NCBI GenBank assembly: GCA_031290325.1
Contig: JAITNU010000189.1
Location: 1-14,308, forward strand
From: Treponema sp.
GTDB lineage: Bacteria > Spirochaetota > Spirochaetia > Treponematales > Breznakiellaceae
Length of the DNA: 14,308 bases
Direction: 5' to 3'
The first letter of the stretch is position 1. The number at the start of each line of letters is the position of its first letter. The translations under genes were made by a program, and so were the position numbers. Shown piece by piece: positions 1 through 6,024 of this stretch. Below the pieces are notes generated by a model. It was given only the letters and a program-made list of their open reading frames with translations, did not search any database and was not told where the DNA came from.

Positions 1-155
1 TCATACTTAAGCTGATAGGCAAAATATTTTGCGTCGGTAGAAATATCAACCACCGCGACTACATCAATTTTATCCTTTCCAAGCAGCCCCTGTCCAACGA
101 GGGCCTGAAACACGAGACGCCCGATACGGCCAAAACCGTTAATGGCAATCTTCAT
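1..155 (-). CDS. gapA: Glyceraldehyde-3-phosphate dehydrogenase, N-terminal part (runs off the left edge)
   Basis: Glycolytic enzyme oxidising glyceraldehyde-3-phosphate to 1,3-bisphosphoglycerate with NAD+ in the cytoplasm. Only the first 51 codons are present. They begin MKIAINGFGRIGR, the dinucleotide-binding glycine motif of GAPDH (residues 7-13), and continue with a VVAVVD strand (32-37) and FAYQLKY near the edge, as expected for the first Rossmann unit. The catalytic Cys lies outside the window. The ATG at 155-153 is chosen because GGAGGT (165-160) lies 4 nt upstream; an out-of-frame ATG at 159-157 overlaps it and soon stops. The gene is probably monocistronic or first in its unit, because a promoter and an inverted repeat lie just upstream. 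Confidence 0.95.
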   Translation of the reverse strand, partial: MKIAINGFGRIGRLVFQALVGQGLLGKDKIDVVAVVDISTDAKYFAYQLKY

Positions 156-182
156 ACATACCTCCAAGCGGTAAGTTTTACC

Positions 183-215
183 ATCGATAGGCTTATTACT
201 AGACTTACTATCGAT
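183..215. repeat. 8-bp inverted repeat in the gapA leader
   Basis: ATCGATAG (183-190) and CTATCGAT (208-215) form a perfect inverted repeat with a 17-nt spacer. Each arm also contains the palindrome ATCGAT, and the palindrome centres are about 25 bp apart. It sits downstream of the predicted start site. It could therefore be an operator with two sites or an RNA stem-loop in the gapA leader. The function is inferred from position only. Confidence 0.45.
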
Positions 216-229
216 AATTTTATAGGACA

Positions 230-258
230 AACATAGAGGAAAACCAGAAAAAAGTCAA
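230..258 (-). promoter_or_regulatory. Predicted sigma-70-type promoter of gapA
   Basis: On the minus strand TTGACT (258-253) and TATGTT (235-230) are separated by 17 nt. This would start transcription near 223 and give a 5' leader of about 68 nt. A second, weaker -10-like sequence, TATAAA, occurs at 224-219. It is seen by motif only. The promoter lies just beyond the stop codon (270) of the upstream lipoprotein gene. Confidence 0.5.
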
Positions 259-269
259 CCGCCTCTGAA

Positions 270-1286
270 CTACTTAGGTTCATACCTTTTGGTGCTGTTC
301 GGCTTACCCGGAGTGGCGCTGCTTGAGGCGGTAATGTACCAATCCGAGGCGCGGTGGCTGTCCGGGAGGGCTTCATTCCGGGAAATACTCCGCGTCACCG
401 TGGTGGCCTTGCTCTCCACCGCGTCCCCAGGCCCGGGGATCCCGTCCTTACCGGAGGACAGCCAGGCCCCCTGCTTGCCCAGAAGTTCAGCCGCCGCTGC
501 CACTTCCGCCTTGGCCCAGGGAGTATCCGGGCTTTCGCTCAATAACACCCCATCCAGCACCATGTCATCCTGATCCAGCAAAAAGACCGCATCGGTCTTT
601 CTGAACAGTTCTTTGGCATCAGGAACCCAGAAATCACGGGATCCTGGAAAAGCCTCGGTCCCGGCGCTCAACCCAAGGTCCGTACCGGTCTCATTGACCA
701 GCCCCGCTTCCAAACTGCGTAAATGGACGACAATGTACTCCCCGGCTTGTACCTCTGCAGGGGGAAATTCAAATACCGGTCGATCCAGGCCGTTCCCGGC
801 AATGAATAACCGCAAGGCCCCCAGGTTGCCGGCGCTCCTGGTTTTAAACTCCACAAATTCCACCTTGGGTTTGGCATATTCGGTACGCAGCTCGGTGATG
901 GTAAACAAGGGGAACCGGTCATTCCGTGCCCGCAAGGGGACCAGTACATTGAGGGTATTCCGATGCTCATCTTCCACCAGGATATCCGCGGTTAAGGGTT
1001 CACCCCCATTCAGCCCCCGCTCTAGGATAACCGCCACCACATCACCCTCGCTCATGGATTGGACCTCCAAAGGGGGATCGAAATTCAGGGATAGAACCCT
1101 TACAGGGAGAGAAAACCGGAAGTTTATTTCCTTGGGGGAAACCGCCTTGCAGGAGAGAAATACCGGCGCTTCCGCACTAATCCCAATCACCCCCAGGATC
1201 TGCTGTATGGCCGACTCGGTGGAGCAGGAACAGGCGAGTAAAACCGGCAGGACAAGCCCCCCTATCGTAACATGAAACCTATTCAT
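270..1286 (-). CDS. Lipoprotein with a lamin-tail-like domain
   Basis: 338 aa. The N-terminus MNRFHV, a hydrophobic stretch (7-18) and LLAC (16-19) make a plausible lipobox, with Cys19 as the lipidated residue (Cys21 is an alternative). It is thus probably anchored to a membrane facing the periplasm or the surface. Residues about 36-125 look like a beta-rich region. From about 128 (FTITELRTEY, then KVEFVEFKT, N154-LGALRLFI) to SATPGKPNS near the C-terminus it resembles lamin-tail domains, beta-sandwiches found in secreted bacterial proteins. The start is set by GGAGGT (1297-1292) 5 nt before the ATG; the frame stays open 20 codons further upstream but without a lipoprotein signal. The substrate or partner is unknown. 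It is divergent from the small gene at 1382 and co-oriented with gapA. Confidence 0.8.
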   Translation of the reverse strand: MNRFHVTIGGLVLPVLLACSCSTESAIQQILGVIGISAEAPVFLSCKAVSPKEINFRFSLPVRVLSLNFDPPLEVQSMSEGDVVAVILERGLNGGEPLTADILVEDEHRNTLNVLVPLRARNDRFPLFTITELRTEYAKPKVEFVEFKTRSAGNLGALRLFIAGNGLDRPVFEFPPAEVQAGEYIVVHLRSLEAGLVNETGTDLGLSAGTEAFPGSRDFWVPDAKELFRKTDAVFLLDQDDMVLDGVLLSESPDTPWAKAEVAAAAELLGKQGAWLSSGKDGIPGPGDAVESKATTVTRSISRNEALPDSHRASDWYITASSSATPGKPNSTKRYEPK

Positions 1287-1381
1287 CAGGTACCTCCATA
1301 CCGTATTAATGATCCGGCTAGAGGATATGCTTTGAGGATTACGCACTTTTCCGAATAAAAAATTTGGTGTACCCTGAGTTT

Positions 1382-1819
1382 ATGCTTGAACTCAACATCA
1401 TAAGGTTAAACCTGTGCGCCCCCCTGTCCTATATCAGAGATGATACCCTCAAACCCTTTGAATACACTCCCCAAGCAGGAGAACTCCTGTTCTGCTTTGC
1501 CATTTCCCCTGCCCAGGGCCAAAGTATTGAGCCAGAAGCAGACCGCTACCTTGAGAAGCTTATCTTCCAGGGAAGACTGGAGATGCAACTTGCAGGGGAA
1601 GGGATTGCAGCGGATACGATACCCGTTGAACTTCCTGCAGGGAAATACCTCTTTGCCCAGACGCGGGAGGCCCTCGGACAGGAAGCGTTCATACAAATGG
1701 CAATGGAAGTACAGAAGGAAGGACTCTGGGAACGGTTAAAACCGAAAAACCAATTGTATCTCAGGTACCTCTTTGAAGATGGAAAAGCGGTTACCCAGGT
1801 ATTGCGGCCTTATTCATAG
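1382..1819 (+). CDS. Conserved-looking hypothetical protein (145 aa)
   Basis: I do not recognise the family. The soluble 145-aa product starts MLELNIIRLNL and carries a mid-protein acidic segment (PEADRYLEKLIFQGRLEMQL) followed by IPVELPAGKYLFAQ, which reads like an alpha/beta domain. There is no signal peptide or membrane segment. Start choice is uncertain. ATG 1382 is preferred on sequence character; TTG 1364 and GTG 1367 in the same frame would add up to 6 residues. None has a clear Shine-Dalgarno sequence. The stop codon (1817-1819) directly abuts the stop codon of the convergent DUF2259 gene, with no intergenic base, which supports both annotations. Codon use resembles the neighbours. 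Confidence 0.65.
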   Translation: MLELNIIRLNLCAPLSYIRDDTLKPFEYTPQAGELLFCFAISPAQGQSIEPEADRYLEKLIFQGRLEMQLAGEGIAADTIPVELPAGKYLFAQTREALGQEAFIQMAMEVQKEGLWERLKPKNQLYLRYLFEDGKAVTQVLRPYS

Positions 1820-2509
1820 TTAGAGCCGGAGGGCCTCTACCATATACCGGATATCGACGCCATTATCACTTTGTTTTCTCATTTCAATGACTATTATGAC
1901 AGAACCATCATGGGGGGCGATCATGACTTTTTTAATATGATAAGAACTAATGAGGGGCCGTTTTAACTGAGGGGTTCCCACAGTATAGGTTCTTTTCGAA
2001 CCATTGAGGCCCGTTCGCTCCAAATTGATATAAAACGATGATTTAAGCTGCGCCCCGCTCCCTTCCACCGTGGGGAACAGGGTTGCTCTATATAAAGCCC
2101 CTGTCTCAAAGTCCCGGAATTCGATAGTTTCTCCCCGCTTATGCTCATCCAGGGCAATATACAGGACTTGTCCCTGGAAGAGGTAGGTGACCCCGTACTG
2201 CTCCGCCAGGGCGGTGTTACGGGAGATAAGTCTGAAGAGTGCACCGGCGCCGTCCTGTCCGGCTATTACCGGGGAGTCATGGGTGTATGAAATACGGCCC
2301 CCAGGTACAAAATTATTCCGCGGTACATCAACAATAAAGAGATCCGCCCAGGGCCGTAATGTTTTAGATTGAACCCCATACTGAGCAAACATATAGATTC
2401 GGCCATCTGGCGAAAATCCCAGATCCACATAAGAGGCAATATCTCCTGCCCAGACACCGGCCGGCATCAAGGCGATTATCACAACATAAAATGCTATCTT
2501 TAAACGCAT
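1820..2509 (-). CDS. Secreted protein resembling the DUF2259 family
   Basis: 229 aa. A typical signal peptide (MRLK, hydrophobic core 5-18, VWA at 19-21) predicts cleavage before Gly22 and a periplasmic or secreted mature protein. The mature N-terminus GDIASYVDLGFSPDGRIYMF is the characteristic start of proteins I recall as DUF2259, a family of predicted secreted proteins of unknown function. Later segments are beta-rich (YLFQGQVLYIALDE, then IEFRDFETGALYRATLF). The ATG at 2509 is chosen because GGAG (2519-2516) lies 6 nt upstream and the signal peptide begins there. An extended -10 (TGC then TATATT, 2541-2536) lies just upstream. It is divergent from the membrane protein at 2610 and tail to tail with the gene at 1382. 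Family assignment is from memory. Confidence 0.75.
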   Translation of the reverse strand: MRLKIAFYVVIIALMPAGVWAGDIASYVDLGFSPDGRIYMFAQYGVQSKTLRPWADLFIVDVPRNNFVPGGRISYTHDSPVIAGQDGAGALFRLISRNTALAEQYGVTYLFQGQVLYIALDEHKRGETIEFRDFETGALYRATLFPTVEGSGAQLKSSFYINLERTGLNGSKRTYTVGTPQLKRPLISSYHIKKVMIAPHDGSVIIVIEMRKQSDNGVDIRYMVEALRL

Positions 2510-2574
2510 GAGGATCTCCTCTCTATCTTTGTCGGAATATAGCAAAAAACTCTTAATGCTTCCATGCTACCCCC

Positions 2575-2603
2575 TTGAGCCTGCTTCCCGTATCATCTAT
2601 GTT
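2575..2603 (+). promoter_or_regulatory. Predicted promoter giving a leaderless transcript for the 2610 gene
   Basis: TTGAGC (2575-2580), a 17-nt spacer and TATGTT (2598-2603). The usual distance from the -10 puts the start site at about 2610, which is the A of the predicted start codon. No Shine-Dalgarno sequence precedes that ATG. Motif evidence only. Confidence 0.4.
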
Positions 2604-2609
2604 TATACC

Positions 2610-3443
2610 ATGACCCTATCAGACAGGAACAATTGCTTAAAAGCCGGCATCCTCATCGCTGCCGGCGCTATGGTCCTCATGATCATCGCATCCTTTCACA
2701 TAATCCGGGCCTACCCTGATGTATCGGCAGGAATGACCCGCCGTTCCACTGGCATCCTCCAGTTCCTGGTGGTCCATGCCTTTAAACCGGTCCCCTATGT
2801 CCCCTTTGTTTCCATGGTAAGCTCGGTCCTGTATGCCCTCATCACCATTATCAGTATTTACTATTTTTTTGAAAAAACCCCCTCTCCTGAGATACTGTTC
2901 TTCGCGCTTTTTGTCATTTCCTTTGCCTTTGAGGGGAGCCGTATCATGGTGCCCTTAAAACTCATATACGGATTTTCCAATGTATACCTCATCATGGCAT
3001 CAAGGGTCCTCTTTTTTGGCCGTTATTTTGGTATTTTCTCCCTCTTTGCGGCAAGCGTCTATGCGGCAGGTCTTGAAGTACAAAAACCCCTGAATATCAT
3101 CTTTATAATCGCCCTTGCCACCCTGGTGATTACCCTGGGAATACCTATTGATGGCCTTTCCTGGGACTCAAGCCTCATTATGATCAGTGGGTATACCGCC
3201 ATGTTCAACATGGTTGAGGCAGGCATCGTCTTAATAACCATGGTAAGTTTCTTCATTTCCGCCTATTCCCGGGGCACTAAAGCCTATATTTTTATCAGCA
3301 TCGGATCCCTCATGGTCTTTCTCGGCAGGAACATCCTCCTCAGCGCCGACACCTGGATAAGCCCGGCTCCCGGCCTCTTACTCCTTGCCCTGGGGACCCG
3401 CTTTATCTGTACCGAGCTACACCAGGTATACCTCTGGCTTTGA
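2610..3443 (+). CDS. Multi-pass inner-membrane protein of unknown function
   Basis: 277 aa, strongly hydrophobic, with about eight predicted membrane segments (roughly 12-32, 64-87, 94-113, 127-152, 161-180, 197-218, 225-242, 252-266). I see no catalytic or transporter signature and do not recognise the family. Charged features inside the membrane region include EGSR (108-111), GRYF (137-140) and GRN (239-241). The topology recalls seven/eight-helix sensory or integral membrane input domains, but no output domain follows and that comparison is only structural. ATG 2610 is chosen because the first 34 codons of the longer open frame (from 2508) overlap the divergent gene's start and read as non-coding. 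No Shine-Dalgarno sequence is visible. The gene converges on the 140-aa gene with 21 nt between stops. Confidence 0.65.
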   Translation: MTLSDRNNCLKAGILIAAGAMVLMIIASFHIIRAYPDVSAGMTRRSTGILQFLVVHAFKPVPYVPFVSMVSSVLYALITIISIYYFFEKTPSPEILFFALFVISFAFEGSRIMVPLKLIYGFSNVYLIMASRVLFFGRYFGIFSLFAASVYAAGLEVQKPLNIIFIIALATLVITLGIPIDGLSWDSSLIMISGYTAMFNMVEAGIVLITMVSFFISAYSRGTKAYIFISIGSLMVFLGRNILLSADTWISPAPGLLLLALGTRFICTELHQVYLWL

Positions 3444-3464
3444 AAGCGGCTCCCCAAGACCCGG

Positions 3465-3887
3465 CTATGGTTTTTCCGGGCTTTGCGGCTTTTTCCTCAC
3501 CACAACGATTTTCTTTTTGGGGATATCCGGCGGGACCTTTACACTGTCCTGTGCTACCTTTGGCGCTGCTTTCTGCGCCGCTGCTTTTGCGGCTTTTTCC
3601 TGTTTTTTTTCTAATTTTCTCTGAGCAGCCGCTGCTTTCTGCTCCTCGACCACCTTCGGCATCTCGAAGATACGCCACCCAAACTTATTGACTAAATGGG
3701 GCAGCGTTTCCAGCCAATCTGCAGGGAGCTGATAACCTGCATGATCATGGGCTTGAGCATTTCGATCAATCAGCGCAACGAAGTTTTCCATAGTCAGTTC
3801 ACCAGAGGCGATCATATCCTGGAGATACACCAATGCGGGAAAAATATAATGGGTTTGCGTCAAATGTTCTTTTTGATTGTTGTCCAT
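3465..3887 (-). CDS. Small hypothetical protein with Lys/Ala-rich coiled-coil tail
   Basis: 140 aa. The N-terminal half (MDNNQKEHLTQTHY to about residue 76) looks like a compact globular domain with conserved-looking segments YIFPALVYLQDMIASG and GYQLPADWLETLPHLV. Residues 78-110 are rich in K, A, E and Q and probably form a helix or coiled coil. The tail (PKKKIVVVRKK) is strongly basic, which could suit nucleic-acid or membrane-surface contact. I do not recognise the family. The in-frame stop TAG 21 nt upstream fixes the start at ATG 3887. A purine-rich AGGAGGAGGGG (3907-3897) serves as a Shine-Dalgarno region. The start lies inside a separate 29-codon ORF that has a still better ribosome site, so translation may be coupled. 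Confidence 0.7.
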   Translation of the reverse strand: MDNNQKEHLTQTHYIFPALVYLQDMIASGELTMENFVALIDRNAQAHDHAGYQLPADWLETLPHLVNKFGWRIFEMPKVVEEQKAAAAQRKLEKKQEKAAKAAAQKAAPKVAQDSVKVPPDIPKKKIVVVRKKPQSPEKP

Positions 3888-3949
3888 TCCCTCAGACCCC
3901 TCCTCCTACCATACCACCGTTCCGCTTCTTCAATTCCAAGCTTCGCCAT
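3860..3949 (-). CDS. Possible 29-codon leader ORF overlapping the next gene's start
   Basis: ATG at 3949 is preceded by AAGGAGG (3963-3957) with 7 nt spacing, the best ribosome site in this stretch. The ORF starts MAKLGIEEAERW, then becomes arginine-rich (RRR at residues 15-17) and ends KKNI at a TGA (3862-3860). That is 27 nt inside the 140-aa gene at 3887, read in another frame. It is the first ORF after a consensus promoter. It could be a real microprotein, a leader that couples translation, or the 5' part of the downstream gene joined by frameshifting (the downstream frame is -1 relative to it). It is too short to judge from composition. Confidence 0.4.
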   Translation of the reverse strand: MAKLGIEEAERWYGRRRGLREWTTIKKNI

Positions 3950-3977
3950 AACAAATCCTCCTTGTGCTTATGCAGAT

Positions 3978-4006
3978 AATTTACAGAACTTTTTCGATTC
4001 TGTCAA
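3978..4006 (-). promoter_or_regulatory. Strong predicted promoter for the leader ORF/140-aa gene
   Basis: Perfect -35 TTGACA (4006-4001), 17-nt spacer, -10 TAAATT (3983-3978); the start site should be near 3971. That is only about 8 nt before the AAGGAGG of the 29-codon ORF. It is back to back with the metA promoter, with -35 boxes 14 nt apart. Confidence 0.6.
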
Positions 4007-4020
4007 GAATCTGATCCTTA

Positions 4021-4050
4021 TGGACAAACCTTTATGGTCTATGCTATACC
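4021..4050 (+). promoter_or_regulatory. Predicted metA promoter, leaderless or nearly so
   Basis: TGGACA (4021-4026), an 18-nt spacer and TATACC (4045-4050). The expected start site is at 4057-4058, at the metA ATG. No Shine-Dalgarno sequence and no obvious SAM or methionine riboswitch fold fits in the short space between this and the gene. Confidence 0.4.
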
Positions 4051-4057
4051 CTGTAGT

Positions 4058-4978
4058 ATGCCTATAAAGATTCCAGTAACTTTACCTGCTTATCATGCCC
4101 TCAAGGAGGAACATGTCTTTGTCATGGCGGATATCCGGGCTGTCCATCAGGATATCAGGCCCCTCAAGGTGGCTATCGCTAATCTCATGCCCACAACCCT
4201 GGATACGGAAGTCCAATTGCTCAGACTCCTCAGTAACACGCCCCTGCAGGTGGATATAACCCTCCTGCGCATGGGAAGCCACGAGTCCCATAACGCCCCG
4301 CCAGGACATCTTGAACGGTTTTATGTCAGTTCCGGCACGATCATGCATGAACGGTTTGACGGCCTCATCATTACCGGTGCGCCGGTGGAGACCCTGGCCT
4401 TTGAGGAGGTTGACTACTGGGATGAACTGGCGGCGGTATTGGATTATTCTTCCCAGAATGTGTGGTCCACCCTGCATATCTGCTGGGGCGCCCAGGCGGG
4501 TCTCTACCGGCGATACGGCATCCCTAAAAAGCCGCTGCCTCAGAAGCTCTTCGGCATTTTTCCCCACCAGGTCCATGAGCAGCATAGCACCCTGTTCCGG
4601 GGCTTTGACGACGAATTCCTTGCCCCCCAGTCCCGGCATACTGCCAGCGACCGGGATGCCATTGCCGCGGAGCCGGCCCTCACCATCCACTCGGAAACCC
4701 CGGAAACAGGGGTATTCATCGCAACCGCCCGGGAGGGCCGGGAGATCTACGTTACCGGCCACCTGGAATACGATCCCCTGACCCTGGACCGGGAGTACCG
4801 CCGGGATATAAGCAAAGGGCTTCCTATCGCCACCCCCCGGAACTATTACCCTGATGATAATCCCGCCAAAACGCCGGTGGTCCGCTGGCGTGCCCATGCC
4901 CATCTCTTTTTCTCCAACTGGCTTAACTATGTGTACCAGGAGACCCCCTTTAATCTTGCGGATTTAGGGGCTGAGTAG
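4058..4978 (+). CDS. metA: Homoserine O-acetyltransferase of the MetA/HTS family
   Basis: Acylates homoserine at the first committed step of methionine synthesis, in the cytoplasm. 306 aa, close to the usual length of about 300-310. Residue numbering from this start coincides with E. coli MetA. The nucleophile is C142 (HICWGAQAGLY), and the catalytic pair is H235 and E237 (VTGHLEYD). S192 lies in QSRH. The position that separates acyl donors is Glu111 (TGAPVETLAF). In this family Glu there favours acetyl-CoA and Gly favours succinyl-CoA, so acetyl transfer is predicted despite the common 'succinyltransferase' label. ATG 4058 is chosen for this exact numbering; an in-frame upstream ATG (4034) would add 8 residues. 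No Shine-Dalgarno sequence is visible. Its last 200 bases are partly duplicated downstream of the Uma2 gene. Confidence 0.95.
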   Translation: MPIKIPVTLPAYHALKEEHVFVMADIRAVHQDIRPLKVAIANLMPTTLDTEVQLLRLLSNTPLQVDITLLRMGSHESHNAPPGHLERFYVSSGTIMHERFDGLIITGAPVETLAFEEVDYWDELAAVLDYSSQNVWSTLHICWGAQAGLYRRYGIPKKPLPQKLFGIFPHQVHEQHSTLFRGFDDEFLAPQSRHTASDRDAIAAEPALTIHSETPETGVFIATAREGREIYVTGHLEYDPLTLDREYRRDISKGLPIATPRNYYPDDNPAKTPVVRWRAHAHLFFSNWLNYVYQETPFNLADLGAE

Positions 4979-5160
4979 GGCCTCTTTTCTCTAAAAAATC
5001 TCTTGACAAAAAATTGGGTGGTGATCCATAAAGTATGCTGAGGCATCCGACTTTCATTGATGTAAAAGAATGTCGCATCAAATACTTTTCGATGGATGGT
5101 TTTTTGAAAAACAGCACGTCTTCCTGAAAACTGGTATACTCTCTTGAGGAGGCAATAAGC
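4979..5160 (+). promoter_or_regulatory. metA-Uma2 spacer with two promoter-like sites
   Basis: TTGACA (5003-5008) with TAAAGT (5029-5034) at a long 20-nt spacing is one candidate. Nearer the gene is an extended -10, TG (5132-5133), G, TATACT (5135-5140), whose start site would fall at about 5147, only some 14 nt before the Uma2 ATG. An ORF of 30 codons (5035-5127, starting MLRHPTFIDVKEC) has no ribosome site and may be noise or a remnant. No intrinsic terminator was seen after metA. Confidence 0.35.
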
Positions 5161-5736
5161 ATGTCAGACGCGGCAATGGCGAAAGAAGAACTGTTTTATA
5201 CCTACGCAGGTTATAAGGAGTGGGAGCTTGCTCCCGGAGAACGCTACGAACTCATTGATGGCGTTGCCTACGCGATGGCAGCGCCTAATGCATACCATCA
5301 GGCAATTCTTATGGAACTATCCCGGCAAACAGCAAACTATCTGCATGGCAAACCCTGCAAGGTCTATCCCGCTCCCTACGATGTGCGGCTGTTTTATGAG
5401 GAAGACGAGAGCGACGACACCGTGGTACAGCCGGACATCACGGTTGTCTGCGATGCTAGGAAGCGCGGCCCGGAAGGTTGCCGGGGATCGCCTGATCTGG
5501 TGGTGGAAATCGTGTCGCTATCCAACACAGCGGACGAAATGGAGCGGAAGTTCGAGCTATATTGCCGCGCCGGCGTACGCGAGTATTGGGTGGTCTACCC
5601 GAAAACGAAAAGCCTCCATGTTCACCTCTTTGAGAATAGCGCCATTACCACCCGGATCTACGGCACGAAAGATACTGTCCGCGTCAATAGTCTGCCGGGG
5701 CTTGAAATCGCCCTGGAACCGGTCTTTGCTGAGTAG
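5161..5736 (+). CDS. Uma2-family (DUF820) endonuclease-like protein
   Basis: 191 aa, the normal length for the family, which has a restriction-endonuclease-like (PD-(D/E)XK) fold. Visible family features in order: ERYELIDG (E30), a helix with NAYHQAILMELSRQ, YPAPYDVRLF, QPDITVVCD (D92), DLVVEIVSLSN (E116), then ERKFELYCRAGVREYWVVYP (K130). E30, D92, E116 and K130 are the likely acidic/lysine active-site set. The physiological role of Uma2 proteins is unsettled; they occur in many copies in cyanobacteria and some anaerobes and are often regarded as selfish or accessory. The start has GAGGAGG (5146-5152) 8 nt upstream. The gene sits between metA and a partial metA copy, which suggests recent arrival. 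A 9-bp stem-loop spans its stop codon. Confidence 0.9.
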   Translation: MSDAAMAKEELFYTYAGYKEWELAPGERYELIDGVAYAMAAPNAYHQAILMELSRQTANYLHGKPCKVYPAPYDVRLFYEEDESDDTVVQPDITVVCDARKRGPEGCRGSPDLVVEIVSLSNTADEMERKFELYCRAGVREYWVVYPKTKSLHVHLFENSAITTRIYGTKDTVRVNSLPGLEIALEPVFAE

Positions 5737-5746
5737 TAAAGACCGG
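5719..5746 (+). terminator. Perfect 9-bp stem-loop spanning the Uma2 stop codon
   Basis: CCGGTCTTT (5719-5727) and AAAGACCGG (5738-5746) are exactly complementary with a 10-nt loop that contains the TAG stop (5734-5736). No T-run follows on the plus strand, so it is not a classical intrinsic terminator. It could protect the 3' end of the mRNA, attenuate transcription, or mark the end of a mobile unit. Confidence 0.4.
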
Positions 5747-5769
5747 GGAAATAAGGCTGCCGTATGGCC

Positions 5770-5928
5770 TACGATCCCCTGGACCGGGAGTACCGCCGGG
5801 ATATAAGCAAAGGGCTTCCTATCGCCACCCCCCGGAACTATTACCCTGATGACAATCCCGCCAAAACGCCGGTGGTCCGTGCCCATCTCTTTTTCTCCAA
5901 CTGGCTGTGTACCAGGAGACCCCCTTTA
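5770..5928 (+). pseudogene. Partial, internally deleted copy of the metA 3' end
   Basis: These 159 nt match metA 4769-4952 (184 nt) with one substitution (T to C, at TGATGACAAT) and three clean gaps. The gaps are 6 nt (one CCCTGA-type unit), 12 nt (around GTCCGCTGGCGTGCCCAT) and 7 nt (TAACTAT). The first two keep the frame; the third shifts it. The first two can be explained by loss between short direct repeats (CCCTG, CG and GCCCAT); the third has at most a 1-nt repeat. The fragment lacks C142 and H235, so no enzyme can be made from it. A frame runs from ATG 5764 through it to 6024, but it has no good ribosome site and its C-terminal third is repeat-derived. Confidence 0.9.
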
Positions 5929-5965
5929 TATTATAGCTCACCTTACGCACGAGAAGAAGACAGTC

Positions 5966-5992
5966 CGCGGATTACGCGGATTAACGCAGATT
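5966..5992 (+). repeat. Short tandem 9-nt repeat (CGCGGATTA type)
   Basis: Two exact units CGCGGATTA (5966-5974, 5975-5983) are followed by a degenerate unit ACGCAGATT (5984-5992) and a further decayed TCCGCATT (5993-6000). In one frame the plus strand reads ITRINADFR, in another RGLRGLTQIS. I recall such peptides recurring in spurious ORFs of many bacterial genomes, where this kind of dispersed repeat is present. Its role is unknown to me. Confidence 0.6.
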
Positions 5993-6024
5993 TCCGCATT
6001 GAACAGTTCCAATCCCGATGTTAG

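Noticed and set aside
613..1275. Plus-strand ORF (220 codons) opposite the lipoprotein gene
   Set aside because: It is Ser/Thr/Arg-rich with no signal or domain; the minus-strand frame has a signal peptide, lipobox and a good SD.
4082..4903. Long minus-strand ORF (273 codons) opposite metA
   Set aside because: It mirrors the real metA frame; the plus-strand frame has all family motifs, while this one has no recognisable domain and low-complexity Gly/Arg-rich sequence.
5035..5127. 30-codon ORF (MLRHPTFIDVKEC start) between metA and the Uma2 gene
   Set aside because: It has no ribosome site, no recognised similarity, and an awkward position relative to the nearest promoter-like element; not called as a gene.
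5764..6024. 86-codon ORF containing metA-like sequence
   Set aside because: It is the decayed metA fragment fused by chance to repeat sequence; it lacks a ribosome site and all catalytic residues.
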